Positions 1 to 8,765 of a stretch of 64,000 bases of DNA are shown one piece after another (positions within the stretch are counted from its first letter, which is position 1; the number at the start of each line of letters is the position of its first letter). Source of the stretch: Haladaptatus sp. DYF46 (lineage in GTDB: Archaea; Halobacteriota; Halobacteria; Halobacteriales; Haladaptataceae). The DNA is taken from the NCBI RefSeq assembly GCF_021083305.1, contig NZ_JAJFAY010000001.1, forward strand, positions 124,001 to 188,000. Reading direction: 5' to 3'. The notes under the pieces are model-generated. The model worked only from the letters and a program-made list of their open reading frames with translations, made no database searches and had not been told where the DNA came from. A program made the position numbers and the translations under genes.

Positions 1-964
1 TCACGATGTACACCGTCACCACGATGCCGATGATGGCCGCCGTCACGAACGCGATGGCGGACGCCGTCCCGTACCGTCGGACGCTGAACGTCGAGACGAC
101 GAGACAGGACAGCGACGGAACGGTCGCACACCCGGACATAGTTTGGATGAGGCCGTAAATCCGCATCGCCGCGATGGTACGGAACAGCATCGCGACCATG
201 ACCGTCGGGAAGACGAGCGGCAGCGTTATCATCTTGAACTGCTGCCACTTCGACGCGCCCGCGACCTTGGCCACGTCGTAGAGGCTTCGGTCGACGCTCT
301 GCAATCCGGCGAGGATGAGCAGGGCCATGAACGCCGTCGTCTTCCACACGTCGGCCACGATGATGATGGACAACGCCTCCGGGCTGTTGACCAGCGGCGT
401 CGTCGAGAATCCAACCACGTTGTGAAGGATGTCGGCCCCGAAGCCGATTCCCGGTTGGAAGAGCAGGTAGAAGATCATCCCCTGGATGACGATGGGAACC
501 GCCCACGGGAGGATGATCGCGACCCGCACCCAGCGCCGACCGCGGAAGTCCTGATCCAACACGAGCGCCTGTCCGAAGCCGACGATGGTTTCGAACAGGA
601 CGCTGACGATGGTGAAGATGAACGTGACGATAAGGGCGCTTTTGAACGGAGAACTGAGGTCGATGAACGGTTGCGGTAGTGCGACCGTATCGAGTTTCCC
701 CGTCAGCAGGTTCACGTAGTTCTCGAACCCGACGAATCCGCCGATCTGAGCGGGCCCTGTGATACTGTCTGCGTGCAATGACATCTCGAACGTCCGCAAG
801 AGCGGCCAGAAGGCGATGACGCCGAGGAGCAGTAGGGCGGGAAGCAAGAGGAGATACGCGAACTGCGTCTCGCTCAGGCTCTCGATCCAGCGAACTGCGC
901 TGGCGTAGGCACCCGACTTCGGCTGCTCTCGCAAACCGTGTTCCGTTGGTTCTTCAGTTGCCAT
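1..964 (-). CDS. Sugar ABC transporter permease (MalF/UgpA-like), C-terminus beyond window
   Basis: Inner-membrane permease subunit of a carbohydrate ABC importer. The frame is open from the ATG at 962-964 to the left edge (321 codons visible), so the last residues are missing. Residues 36-58 form the first membrane helix and several more follow. The cytoplasmic EAA loop that contacts the ATPase is clear at about residues 228-250 (core VAKVAGASKWQQFKMITLPL). It starts 2 nt after the stop of the binding-protein gene, so the two are co-transcribed. A second permease and the ATPase would be expected to the left of the window. The substrate cannot be read from the sequence. Confidence 0.93.
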   Translation of the reverse strand, partial: MATEEPTEHGLREQPKSGAYASAVRWIESLSETQFAYLLLLPALLLLGVIAFWPLLRTFEMSLHADSITGPAQIGGFVGFENYVNLLTGKLDTVALPQPFIDLSSPFKSALIVTFIFTIVSVLFETIVGFGQALVLDQDFRGRRWVRVAIILPWAVPIVIQGMIFYLLFQPGIGFGADILHNVVGFSTTPLVNSPEALSIIIVADVWKTTAFMALLILAGLQSVDRSLYDVAKVAGASKWQQFKMITLPLVFPTVMVAMLFRTIAAMRIYGLIQTMSGCATVPSLSCLVVSTFSVRRYGTASAIAFVTAAIIGIVVTVYIV

Positions 965-966
965 GA

Positions 967-2424
967 TTATTTGTTGTAGTTCTCGATTTGGGTCAACTGG
1001 CTTTTCAAGGTGGACATCGCGGATTCCGGCGAGGCCTCGTTGGCGTACGCCGCGTGCACTTGCTGGGCCACCTTACCCGACTCCTGTGGCCAGACCGCCG
1101 TGACGGGGCGTGGAACGGCGTTCTGGCCGGCCACCCGCAATTGGTCGACGTATCGACCGATGACCGGTACCTGTCTCGCCTTCTTCGATTTGAGTAGTTC
1201 CGGTTCGGGCGGGAGCCAACCGATGACTTCGAACATTTTCAGCTTGAACGACGATTTCATCATCGCCCGGATCACCTCGAAGGCGGTTTCCCTCTTCGGC
1301 GAGTTCGGGTTGACGGTCAGGTGCCACCCGCCGAGGGCCGCGGCGGGGCCGCCCGTTCCCTTGTACTTCGCCTCGCTCGGTTTGACGCCGTACGGAATCG
1401 GCATGACGCCGAGGCCCTTTCCGAACACGTCGTCGGCCCCGTTGATGACGATGGAGTACGGCCAGTTTCGGTGCATGACCGCATTCTTGTTCGTGAACGG
1501 CGCACGTGAAGTCTCCTCGGACCACGAGAGGACGGCGGTCGGCGCGATGCCACCCTCGTACCCCTGTAACGTTCCGGGTGCGGACGACCCGTGAATGAAC
1601 GTCCGAATCATCTTGATGGACTTGATGACCGGGTCCTCGGCGACGGTCACCGGACGCTTCCCGATTGGCCCGAACAGGTTATCGTGTGAGCCGAAGTACG
1701 CGCCGCCCCACGAGGTCATGAACTCGTTGAAGTCACAACAGGAGAGTCCCTCGTAGATGTCCGCTTGGAACGTAAATCCGTAGTCCATGTCGTTCTGTTT
1801 TTGGACCTCCTTGGTCACCTTGGAGAACTTCTTCCACGAGATGGAGTTCGTTCCCCACTTTTCCTTGTCCGGTTCGAACCCGGCCTTCTTCACGAGGTCC
1901 TTCCGATACTGCATCGTCGGGAAATCGGGGAAGAGGGGGACGCCGTACAGGTCCCCGTTCGTGGACTTCGCGGTCTGGACGCTGGCTTCGAAGTAGTCGT
2001 TGTTTACCTGCTTCAGCAGGTCCTCCGGAAGGTTATTGCTCAGGTTCAACACCTGCTCACGGGCGATGAACGGTAACGCCCATCCGCTGTCCATGAGGAG
2101 TATATCCGGCTCTTCCAAGTTCGCCGAGAGCCATCGTTGGTATTGGGCCTGTCGTACGTCCGTATTGCTCGACCCGGCGAGGATTTCGACGTGGATGTCC
2201 TCGGACAGGCCGGCGTTGTGAAGCGCCTTGTTTATCTCCCCCTGCGCGTCCGCCGCGTCCGAGTCGGCGGCCCACTTGATGGTATTCGGGTTTGCGGGTT
2301 TTCCTCGACTCGTACAGCCGGCGAGACCGGCGGCGGTTCCGGATACTCCGACGGCCTTCACGAAGGTCCGCCGAGAGACGCCGTCTCGCCGACGACCCCT
2401 ATCACGTTCGCTAACACCCACCAT
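967..2424 (-). CDS. Sugar ABC transporter substrate-binding lipoprotein (family 1)
   Basis: Extracellular solute-binding protein of about 485 aa that captures a sugar or oligosaccharide for the adjacent permease. The N-terminus has a twin-arginine motif (SRRTFVK, residues 17-23) followed by a lipobox LAGC with Cys37, so it should be exported folded and lipid-anchored. An upstream in-frame ATG at 2490 exists, but I prefer 2424: a TATA box at 2449-2455 sits 28 nt away, as for leaderless haloarchaeal genes, and this start puts the Tat motif at the right distance. It is first in an operon with the permease. Family membership is clear; the substrate is not. Confidence 0.92.
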   Translation of the reverse strand: MVGVSERDRGRRRDGVSRRTFVKAVGVSGTAAGLAGCTSRGKPANPNTIKWAADSDAADAQGEINKALHNAGLSEDIHVEILAGSSNTDVRQAQYQRWLSANLEEPDILLMDSGWALPFIAREQVLNLSNNLPEDLLKQVNNDYFEASVQTAKSTNGDLYGVPLFPDFPTMQYRKDLVKKAGFEPDKEKWGTNSISWKKFSKVTKEVQKQNDMDYGFTFQADIYEGLSCCDFNEFMTSWGGAYFGSHDNLFGPIGKRPVTVAEDPVIKSIKMIRTFIHGSSAPGTLQGYEGGIAPTAVLSWSEETSRAPFTNKNAVMHRNWPYSIVINGADDVFGKGLGVMPIPYGVKPSEAKYKGTGGPAAALGGWHLTVNPNSPKRETAFEVIRAMMKSSFKLKMFEVIGWLPPEPELLKSKKARQVPVIGRYVDQLRVAGQNAVPRPVTAVWPQESGKVAQQVHAAYANEASPESAMSTLKSQLTQIENYNK

Positions 2425-2448
2425 GGTTTTGTAAGACGGAACTGCCGC

Positions 2449-2455
2449 ATTTATA
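2449..2455 (-). promoter_or_regulatory. TATA box of the sugar ABC transporter operon
   Basis: On the minus strand the sequence reads TATAAAT, centred 28 nt before the ATG at 2424. This is the spacing expected for a leaderless haloarchaeal transcript. Confidence 0.6.
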
Positions 2456-2754
2456 CCTTTGGTGCGATTGACTACTGCCGTTGTTACCATTTCTACCCAC
2501 GATTTATCACGTTCGTCTAACGGATATCTGTGATAGGTAAAACTATTTGTGGCCGATAATCATCATCTTTCGGTCGCTTCGTGTGAAAAGTGGCCGGCTT
2601 GGCCGGATTTCGACGTGTTGTGAGGACCCGACGGATTCGGTCAACCGCCTCACTTTTTAACCGCTAATCCGCCGTTTTTTCCCCTGTTTTGAGGCAATAA
2701 CTGCCGACGTTCGTTCTTCCGAACCTGACGTTACACATCCGTGACGTATCTGCC

Positions 2755-3741
2755 TCAGATGTTCGCGATGTCGCGGGACCAAACCGGCGTTTTCGGCGAT
2801 TCGAGTCGTTCCACTTCCTCGTCCGAAAGCGAAACGTCGATGGATGCGACGTTCTTGACCAAGTGCTCCTCCGTCCGGGGACCGATGATGGGCGAATCGA
2901 CGACCGGTTTGTGGAGTAGCCACGCGAGGCTGACCTGTGCGGGGGAGACTCCTTTTTCCTCGGCAACGGCTCGCACCTCGCCCAACACCGCCCAGTTCTC
3001 GTCGGTAAACCGCTCCTCCGTGTACTCGTCGCTGGTCGCCCGCCCGCTCGAAACGTCCTCGTCCCGCTGGTATTTTCCGGTCAGGAACCCGCCGCCGAGC
3101 GGCGACCACGGAATGACGCCGACACCTTCGGCGTCACAGACCGGCAGCAGGTTTTCCTCCTCGTGACGGTCCACGAGGTTGTACTCCGGTTGCATGCAGG
3201 CAAAGCGCTCGTAATCCTCGACGTCGCTTTCGTACAGCGCCTTCGTGAACTGCCACGCCGCCATCGTGCTCGCGCCGATGTAGCGGACTCGACCCGTCTC
3301 GACGAGGTAATCGAGCGCGGAGAGCGTCTCCGTTATCGGCGTCGTTTCGTCCCAGCGGTGAATCTGATACAGGTCGATGTAGTCCGTCCCAAGTCGGTCC
3401 AAGCTAGCCTCGGCTTGGTCCAAGACGTGTTTTCGTGACAACCCCTGTCCGTTCGGATGGTCGCCCATTTCCCCGAACACCTTCGTCGCTATCACGAGTT
3501 CGTCGCGATTGCGCCCCTCGATGGCCTTCCCGACGATTTCCTCGCTCTCGCCGTGCGAGTAGACGTTCGCCGTGTCGAGGAAGTTGATTCCCATGTCCAT
3601 CGCTCGGTCGAGGAGGTCGAGGCTGGCCGCCTCGTCGTTCATCATCCACGGCCGTTCGCTCCCGAAGTTCATACAGCCGAGACAGAGGCGAGACACTTCC
3701 AGACCGGTGCTCCCGAGTTTCGTGTACTCCATTTCGGTCAT
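2755..3741 (-). CDS. Aldo/keto reductase
   Basis: NADPH-dependent oxidoreductase of 328 aa with a TIM-barrel fold. The catalytic tetrad is visible as Asp56 and Tyr61 (FLDTANVYSHG), Lys87 (VIATKVFG) and His128 (IDLYQIHRWD), in the usual order and spacing. The C-terminal cofactor region with the PIIGPR motif is present. An internal ATG (codon 4, MEYTKLG) could also be the start. It stands alone between the transporter operon and a divergent hypothetical pair, so context gives no substrate. About 260 nt between its stop and the transporter promoter hold no gene I can support. Confidence 0.93.
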   Translation of the reverse strand: MTEMEYTKLGSTGLEVSRLCLGCMNFGSERPWMMNDEAASLDLLDRAMDMGINFLDTANVYSHGESEEIVGKAIEGRNRDELVIATKVFGEMGDHPNGQGLSRKHVLDQAEASLDRLGTDYIDLYQIHRWDETTPITETLSALDYLVETGRVRYIGASTMAAWQFTKALYESDVEDYERFACMQPEYNLVDRHEEENLLPVCDAEGVGVIPWSPLGGGFLTGKYQRDEDVSSGRATSDEYTEERFTDENWAVLGEVRAVAEEKGVSPAQVSLAWLLHKPVVDSPIIGPRTEEHLVKNVASIDVSLSDEEVERLESPKTPVWSRDIANI

Positions 3742-3799
3742 GTCCGTTGAACCGTTCTTCGAGGGGAGGTAAAGGGCTGTGGGCGAACTATCAAGGGGG

Positions 3800-5215
3800 T
3801 CACCAGTTCATCGCGGCGACCCAGAGGAGCGCCCCGAGAACGATGAGGAACGGCCCTCCGAAGAGGAGCGTGAGGATAACGACGCCGCCCGCCCCCATCT
3901 CGCCCGAGACGACCACACCGACCGGCACCACAAGGAACGTGAGCGCGATGCCCGCCGCGGCTACGAACATGGTTCTGTCGGGGTCCTTTTGCTCTGCGTC
4001 CGTTGCGGACAGGCCCAACCGCTCCGCGACGTCGTTGACTTCCTCGAACGGCCCGAGCGACGGTACGTGTCGCTCCTCGTCGGCGTCCCGCCAATCGAGG
4101 GCGATGGTTCCGGTCCCGAAAAATCGGTCAACCACTCGCCGCGGTATCGAGGATTCCTCGATGTCGTCGATAGCGACCCGCCACTGTGGTTCGTCGAGCC
4201 AACGGTCGTATTCGACGATTACGCCCCCGTAACGCCGATACTCGACCGTTCCTCGGCGGAGGTAGTGGGTTCCCAGCTTCCCGAGGACGATGGACGAAAA
4301 CAGCGCCACCCCGGTCGCCACGACGGCCCATTCGAACACTATCACACCGAACGCGGTGAGGAGGACGGCGAGGTATCCCGTCCGACTCGCCAAGCCGGAC
4401 ACCCCCGGTACGATTCCGTCGCCGACGACGGCACGGGTATCGGGCCGAATTCTCTGGTCCGGCGTCCCGTCGGGCATCGACACCCGTTCTGGTGGGTCTT
4501 CGTTGCCGTCCGAGTCGAGCAGCCGTCCGACGATGCCGCCCGTTCGCTCGTCCGCGTACTCCGTTCGATAATTGTGTACCTCGTGGGCGAGTTTCGCCGC
4601 GACGATGACGCCGACCCCGACGAGGCTCGCCGTCCGCGCACTCCCGATTACTCCCGTGACACCCATCAGGAGCACGAACACCGCGATGTGCCGGGCGGTC
4701 GCTCGTTGTGTCGCGCGTGGGGACGTCTCGACGTAGTTCCCCTCGCGGATGTACTCCCGACGGAATTCGACGCCGCGTCCGACTACCATTCCCAGACCGC
4801 CGACCGCCACCGTCCGCACCATCGCTGGTGTCGTCCGGTTCCAGATGTCGAGTTGGGTGAAGAGGAGGGCACCCAGCAGGAACCACACCAACAACAGGAC
4901 GTTCACCTGTGCGGCGGCGAACGGAACGTTTCGAACGTAGGCTGGTGGCCCTCCCCGCCAGAGGGGTTTGCCGCCGCGTTTCTCCCGCAGCTCGGACAGC
5001 GGAAGGTGCCGGTTCCCAACCTCGGGTGACCGTCGTTGCGCGAACAGCACCTTCGGCACGGACCAACAGGTAACGATACCCATCTCGACCCAGTACAGTA
5101 CGAGGACGGCGGCGGGCGTCCACCCGAACGACAGGACGCCGACGACCGGAAACAAGTTCGCTACCAACAATGGAATAACGGTGGCGACTCGTCGGAGCGC
5201 ATCGCGGTCGATCAT
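3800..5215 (-). CDS. DUF6498-like multipass membrane protein
   Basis: Integral membrane protein of about 471 aa of unknown function. The N-terminal helices contain the motif VLVLYWVEMGIVTCWSVPKV, which I associate with the haloarchaeal DUF6498 family; more hydrophobic segments follow, and a polar cytoplasmic segment separates them from a C-terminal helical hairpin. The long open frame reaches 5374 but overlaps the divergent neighbour's start there. I therefore place the start at ATG 5215 (MIDRDALR); ATG 5227 is an alternative. The family name is from memory and should be read as likely, not certain. Confidence 0.75.
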   Translation of the reverse strand: MIDRDALRRVATVIPLLVANLFPVVGVLSFGWTPAAVLVLYWVEMGIVTCWSVPKVLFAQRRSPEVGNRHLPLSELREKRGGKPLWRGGPPAYVRNVPFAAAQVNVLLLVWFLLGALLFTQLDIWNRTTPAMVRTVAVGGLGMVVGRGVEFRREYIREGNYVETSPRATQRATARHIAVFVLLMGVTGVIGSARTASLVGVGVIVAAKLAHEVHNYRTEYADERTGGIVGRLLDSDGNEDPPERVSMPDGTPDQRIRPDTRAVVGDGIVPGVSGLASRTGYLAVLLTAFGVIVFEWAVVATGVALFSSIVLGKLGTHYLRRGTVEYRRYGGVIVEYDRWLDEPQWRVAIDDIEESSIPRRVVDRFFGTGTIALDWRDADEERHVPSLGPFEEVNDVAERLGLSATDAEQKDPDRTMFVAAAGIALTFLVVPVGVVVSGEMGAGGVVILTLLFGGPFLIVLGALLWVAAMNW

Positions 5216-5373
5216 GTGTCCGGCCATTCGAAGGGTGGATACGACCCGATGTGATGGGGGGAGGACATTTCGGCCAATATTTGCCAATCGTCCGATGTAT
5301 GTGTTGCGTTCGAACGATCGTCGAACCCTCGTCTCCCGAACCTTCAAACGCCTCCCGTTCGAACACCCTGCCA

Positions 5374-6165
5374 ATGATTGACGGGCTTCGAAAGCCGGAG
5401 TACACGGGCGAAAACCGCTGTTGGCCGTGTACCGCGTTGAACGCTAGTGTTCTCCTCCTCGCGTGCGCGTGCGTCGCCCGACTGCTTCCCGGGACACGTT
5501 CGCGTCGCCTCGGCGTCGCCTCGACGGTCGGCATCGTCGGTGGGGCGGCAATCGCACTTCGAGGCTACCTCGTCCCCGGTACGCCGGGGTTCGCGCCGAA
5601 ACTCGTCGCGGCGCTCTCCGACTCCCCGGCTCCCCCGGCCGAAACCGGGTCACTGGCTGTCGATTCCGACGCGGAAACCGGCGAGCGCGCGCTGTCGGAA
5701 CTCCTCGCTGCGGGCGTCGTCCGTGCCGACGGCGAGGGCCTCCTTCTGGACGACCGGTTCCGAGACGACTGGCGCGAGGAGATGGAAACCGTCCGGAACG
5801 GGAACCTTACGGTGGCCGTCCGCTCCGCGGCGTCGTCTCCCGTCTCCGCGAAGGCGGTCGAGAACGGGGAGTTCGTGGTCGTCTCCGCCGGCGGGGTGGA
5901 AACCGAACGCTGGCTCTCGCGCCCGGTCGCCGTCGCGGAGGTCGCGGCGGTGCGGACGCTGGCCGAGTTCGACGTGGACCCCGACGTTCGCGTACAGTCG
6001 GCGTCGGCGCTCCGTTCGTTCCTCTACGACTGTCCCGTCTGCGACACGCCGCTCGAAGAAACCAGCGCGGACCGATGTTGCGGAAGCGGGCGTTCGAACC
6101 CCCTCGAAGCACCCGACGACGTGCTGGCCTGTCCGGAATGCGGTCAGCGCGTCTTCACGTTTTAG
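5374..6165 (+). CDS. Haloarchaeal membrane-associated zinc-ribbon protein
   Basis: Hypothetical protein of 263 aa. The start ATG at 5374 (MIDGLRKPEYTGENRC) is chosen because a helix of about 20 residues then follows the N-terminus, while the longer upstream frame encodes low-quality sequence overlapping the divergent promoter. The C-terminus carries two Cys pairs (CPVC near residue 215 and CPEC near residue 255) with two more Cys between them, suggesting a zinc ribbon. The middle resembles a regulatory or winged-helix-like region (ALSELLAAGVVRADGEGLLL). I do not recognise a function. It is divergent from the DUF6498-like gene with 158 nt between starts. Confidence 0.7.
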   Translation: MIDGLRKPEYTGENRCWPCTALNASVLLLACACVARLLPGTRSRRLGVASTVGIVGGAAIALRGYLVPGTPGFAPKLVAALSDSPAPPAETGSLAVDSDAETGERALSELLAAGVVRADGEGLLLDDRFRDDWREEMETVRNGNLTVAVRSAASSPVSAKAVENGEFVVVSAGGVETERWLSRPVAVAEVAAVRTLAEFDVDPDVRVQSASALRSFLYDCPVCDTPLEETSADRCCGSGRSNPLEAPDDVLACPECGQRVFTF

Positions 6166-6204
6166 ATACGTTCCCGCATCCGTCCCGTTCCCGCACCCGT
6201 CCAC

Positions 6205-7266
6205 TTACCGCTCGTAGGCCGGCGGTTCGTCCGTCCCGATTCGGATCTCGTGCGCTTCGATGTCTTCGAGCGCGGCGACCTGCCCGCCCACCGTGACCGT
6301 GCCGTCCTCCGTCTCGACCGACATTCCGGCGACGCGCTCGCCGCCTTCGAACGAAAAGCCGACGACCTTCCCGCGAACGATTCGGTCGCTCCCCGATTCG
6401 ATGTCGCGGCCCTTGATGGTCGCGTAAAACTCGCCCTCCATGCCCTGAATCTCCTTGACGCAGCGACGGATGGAGGCGTATCGGCGGGGGAACGTCCGCG
6501 TTTCCCCGTCCGCCGAGAGGGTTCGTTCGGCCGTCGTCCAGAGGACCGTGCCGAAGAATCCGGAGACGAGGAACCCCAGTGCTGAGCGGTTGAAGATGAC
6601 GCCGTAGCGGTCCCGGTCGTCGCGAAGGGCGTCCTGCGTGGCGTACATCGAGTACTCGCCGTCCGCCACCGCGATGACGGGCGTCGTGATACCGCGGCGT
6701 GCGCGGGCCGTCGTCGCCACGGCTTCGTAGTCGAACTCCGCCGGGTCGGGCGCTTCCGAGGCGGGCGTGACGAGGAGTTCCGTGCTCACGCCGGAGTCGA
6801 TGGCCGCCGCGAGGTCGTCCTCGAACCGTTCGAGGAGGTCGGGCGTCAGCGACAGCGCGAGTTCGTACTCCGCGGCCTCGATGACGTCTTCGAGGTAGCG
6901 AAGGATGGTCGAGCGCGATTTGACCAGCGAGACGGCCTCGGTGTCCCGCGCCGGGGCGGTGTAGCGCTCTTCGAGTTCGGTTATCATGTCGCCGAGCGAC
7001 GATTGCACGTCGGAGAAGGCTTCTTCGGGGTCGATTGCGATGACCTTCATCGGTCGCGATTCGCGGAGTTCGACCAGTCCGCGGTCGCTCAAACTACGGA
7101 CGGTGTCGTACACCCGCGGTTGCGGGATGTCCGTGTGGTCCGCGATTTCGCTCGCGGTCAGTCGTCCGTGTTCGAGGACCGTGAGATAGGCGTCGATTTC
7201 ATACTCCCCTAAGCTGAACCGTTCTCCGACTCGTTCGAGTGTCAGATAGAGGTCGTCGGAGCTCAT
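6205..7266 (-). CDS. TrmB-family sugar-responsive transcriptional regulator
   Basis: DNA-binding regulator of about 353 aa. Residues 10-75 form a winged helix typical of TrmB proteins ([20 protein letters not shown] followed by the wing). A sugar-binding TrmB domain and a C-terminal extension follow. In haloarchaea this family controls sugar uptake and central carbon genes, so it may regulate the ABC transporter 4 kb away, although nothing in the sequence links them. Start ATG 7266 is preferred over 7284 because a TATA-like TTCTATAAT at 7290-7298 lies 28 nt upstream. Confidence 0.9.
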   Translation of the reverse strand: MSSDDLYLTLERVGERFSLGEYEIDAYLTVLEHGRLTASEIADHTDIPQPRVYDTVRSLSDRGLVELRESRPMKVIAIDPEEAFSDVQSSLGDMITELEERYTAPARDTEAVSLVKSRSTILRYLEDVIEAAEYELALSLTPDLLERFEDDLAAAIDSGVSTELLVTPASEAPDPAEFDYEAVATTARARRGITTPVIAVADGEYSMYATQDALRDDRDRYGVIFNRSALGFLVSGFFGTVLWTTAERTLSADGETRTFPRRYASIRRCVKEIQGMEGEFYATIKGRDIESGSDRIVRGKVVGFSFEGGERVAGMSVETEDGTVTVGGQVAALEDIEAHEIRIGTDEPPAYER

Positions 7267-7289
7267 TATGGAACGGAAATCCACGGAGG

Positions 7290-7298
7290 ATTATAGAA
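7290..7298 (-). promoter_or_regulatory. TATA box of the TrmB-family gene
   Basis: Minus-strand TTCTATAAT centred 28 nt before the ATG at 7266, fitting a leaderless start. Confidence 0.5.
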
Positions 7299-7312
7299 CC
7301 CCAACTTTCTCT

Positions 7313-7401
7313 CCCACCTTTTGCTTCGGTCGAGAGCCGAGTTCAGCGCCAAAATGGCGCTGAACTCGGCTGGTCTCCCAGCAAAAGCTGGACCAAAAGC
7401 A
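7313..7401 (+). repeat. Structured intergenic repeat, copy A (partial: first hairpin domain only)
   Basis: A conserved left flank (CCCACCTTTTGCTTCGGTCG from 7313) and right flank (GCAAAAGCTGGACCAAAAGC, 7381-7400) enclose a perfect hairpin at 7336-7370: 16-bp stem, 3-nt loop. TTTTGCT at 7319-7325 and AGCAAAA at 7380-7386 form an outer stem. The same flanks occur at 37930-38010 around a hairpin of the same 35-nt size but unrelated stem sequence. The second and third hairpins of the full-length copies are absent here. Confidence 0.8.
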
Positions 7402-7572
7402 CCACGTCACCCCGCTTCCGTCGCTCCTTTCAGTCGCTCCGTCGGGGGTTCCTCGGCCCGCTCACGGCTTCGCCGTTCGCGGAGAGGACGCTAGCGCCCG
7501 GAACAGACGGGGCCCCCAGAACCGTCTGGGAGTTGAATTTCGGCGAGCGACCGAAGGGAGCGGTAGGCCAGT

Positions 7573-7680
7573 CACACAACCGACGGAAGTCCGCAATCGA
7601 CACAACTGCCGAAAATCAGCCGATGACACAACTGCCAGAATGTCAGCAACCGACCAACCATCGAAAATCGACGATTGAGA
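7573..7680 (+). repeat. Imperfect tandem repeat, period 26-27 bp
   Basis: About four degenerate units start at 7573, 7599, 7625 and 7652. The second and third share GACACAACTGCC; first and last are more diverged. It lies between two convergent structured repeats (7313-7401 and 7732-7905) in a 640-bp interval without a convincing gene. Confidence 0.45.
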
Positions 7681-7731
7681 TGACCACCAAACTTCCACCG
7701 GTAACACAGCCGCCAGTCGCTAGTACGCTCT

Positions 7732-7905
7732 CCGGAAAATCTTCGATTTTCCGGGCCGACGACCGAATGGAGACGAACGACTCGCGGTGCGAGTCGTTCG
7801 TCGAAATGAGGGAGGAGTGCTTTTGATGAACGTTTTACTGGGAGGCGTTGGCGGGCGTGGTGACTGTCACCACGCCCGCCCGACACCGACCGTCGTAAAA
7901 CGTTC
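7732..7905 (-). repeat. Structured intergenic repeat, copy C (full length, minus orientation)
   Basis: Three inverted repeats in series. Hairpin A has an outer 11-bp stem (7828-7838 with 7895-7905) enclosing an inner 14-bp hairpin with 3-nt loop at 7850-7880. Hairpin B is 14 bp with loop GGT at 7772-7802. Hairpin C is 10 bp with loop TTC at 7732-7754 (arms CCGGAAAATC and GATTTTCCGG). Read on the minus strand it aligns along its whole length with 37930-38104. It ends just after the stop of the PAC2 gene, so it could be part of that transcript's 3' end. Confidence 0.85.
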
Positions 7906-7907
7906 TG

Positions 7908-8654
7908 CTACATGTACATCCTATCGTCCGGCCGCTCCCTCTCCCCGGCAGATTCGACTCGCTGGGCGAGTTCGGCGTAGTATTCGCCGACTTCCTCCGC
8001 GAAGTCCTGAAGCGGTTCGGTGTCGATTTCGAGGTCGTACACGTCACGGGCGGCGTCGATGAGGCGAATGGCGGCCTCCACGTCCGGCGTCTGGGCGTGG
8101 ACGGGAGTGACGAACACGCCGGTCGCGAGCGTGGAATCGAGGCCGCGGGCGACGAGCGTCGCGTTCACGCCGTCGAGGAACCCGCGGCCCATGCCGGGAA
8201 TGTCGGTGTCGCCGAGGCGCTTTTCGTGGAAATCCTCCGTGGCGATGGAGAAGACGCGGTGTTCGTCGGGACCGTGCGGGACCGGAACCCCGGAGAGGAC
8301 CGCGATTTCCTCGACGCTGTGTTCTTCGGTCCAGTCGAGAACGGCGCTGGCGAAGGGGTCCGCGGCCCACGTGGGGACGAACAGTTCGCCCACGAGGACC
8401 GTCAGGTCCTGGTCGGGGTGGGAGAACAGTCGTGTGTGGTGGCGCGGCACCCCGTTCTCGAACGGCGTAATCGCGGGCAACTGCTCGGCGGTCACGTGGC
8501 CCGTCTCCTCCAAATCGAGTCGATCGACGAGGTAGTTCACGGCGGTCAACCCGGCGAGGCCGAACTCCGAGAATCCGGCGAGGAGGGTGCCGCTCGGCTC
8601 CTCGGAGTGGCTGATTTCGAACGAGGCACGCGGCCGATGTGATTCGGAAGCCAT
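7908..8654 (-). CDS. PAC2-family (proteasome assembly chaperone-like) protein
   Basis: Cytoplasmic protein of 248 aa of the PAC2 superfamily, archaeal relatives of the eukaryotic proteasome assembly chaperone PAC2. Family motifs include GTLLAGFSEFGLAGLTAVNY near the N-terminus, the central IAVLSGVPVPHG strand-turn and GMGRGFLDGVNATLVARG, typical of the nucleoside-phosphorylase-like fold of these proteins. Length matches the family. A role in proteasome assembly is known for eukaryotic members and for some archaeal homologues; here it is inference. It is monocistronic, and structured repeat copy C lies immediately downstream. Confidence 0.88.
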   Translation of the reverse strand: MASESHRPRASFEISHSEEPSGTLLAGFSEFGLAGLTAVNYLVDRLDLEETGHVTAEQLPAITPFENGVPRHHTRLFSHPDQDLTVLVGELFVPTWAADPFASAVLDWTEEHSVEEIAVLSGVPVPHGPDEHRVFSIATEDFHEKRLGDTDIPGMGRGFLDGVNATLVARGLDSTLATGVFVTPVHAQTPDVEAAIRLIDAARDVYDLEIDTEPLQDFAEEVGEYYAELAQRVESAGERERPDDRMYM

Positions 8655-8765
8655 ACGTCCGAATCGTCGGGACGTGACTTAGTTTTCGCCACCACGTCTC
8701 CCATCATCGACACGTCAGAGGGGAGAATGTGGGGGTTTTACTTCGTCGGGTGAGACGGGAGACTC

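Noticed and set aside
2640-2700. T-rich stretches as terminator of the aldo/keto reductase gene
   Set aside because: The T-runs are on the plus strand, whereas the gene is on the minus strand.
7573-7680. CRISPR array from the 26-bp periodic repeat
   Set aside because: Units are adjacent without spacers, strongly diverged, and no cas gene is nearby.
7239-7826. 195-aa open frame across the structured repeats
   Set aside because: It reads through both hairpin elements and the TrmB promoter; composition is atypical and no start signal exists.
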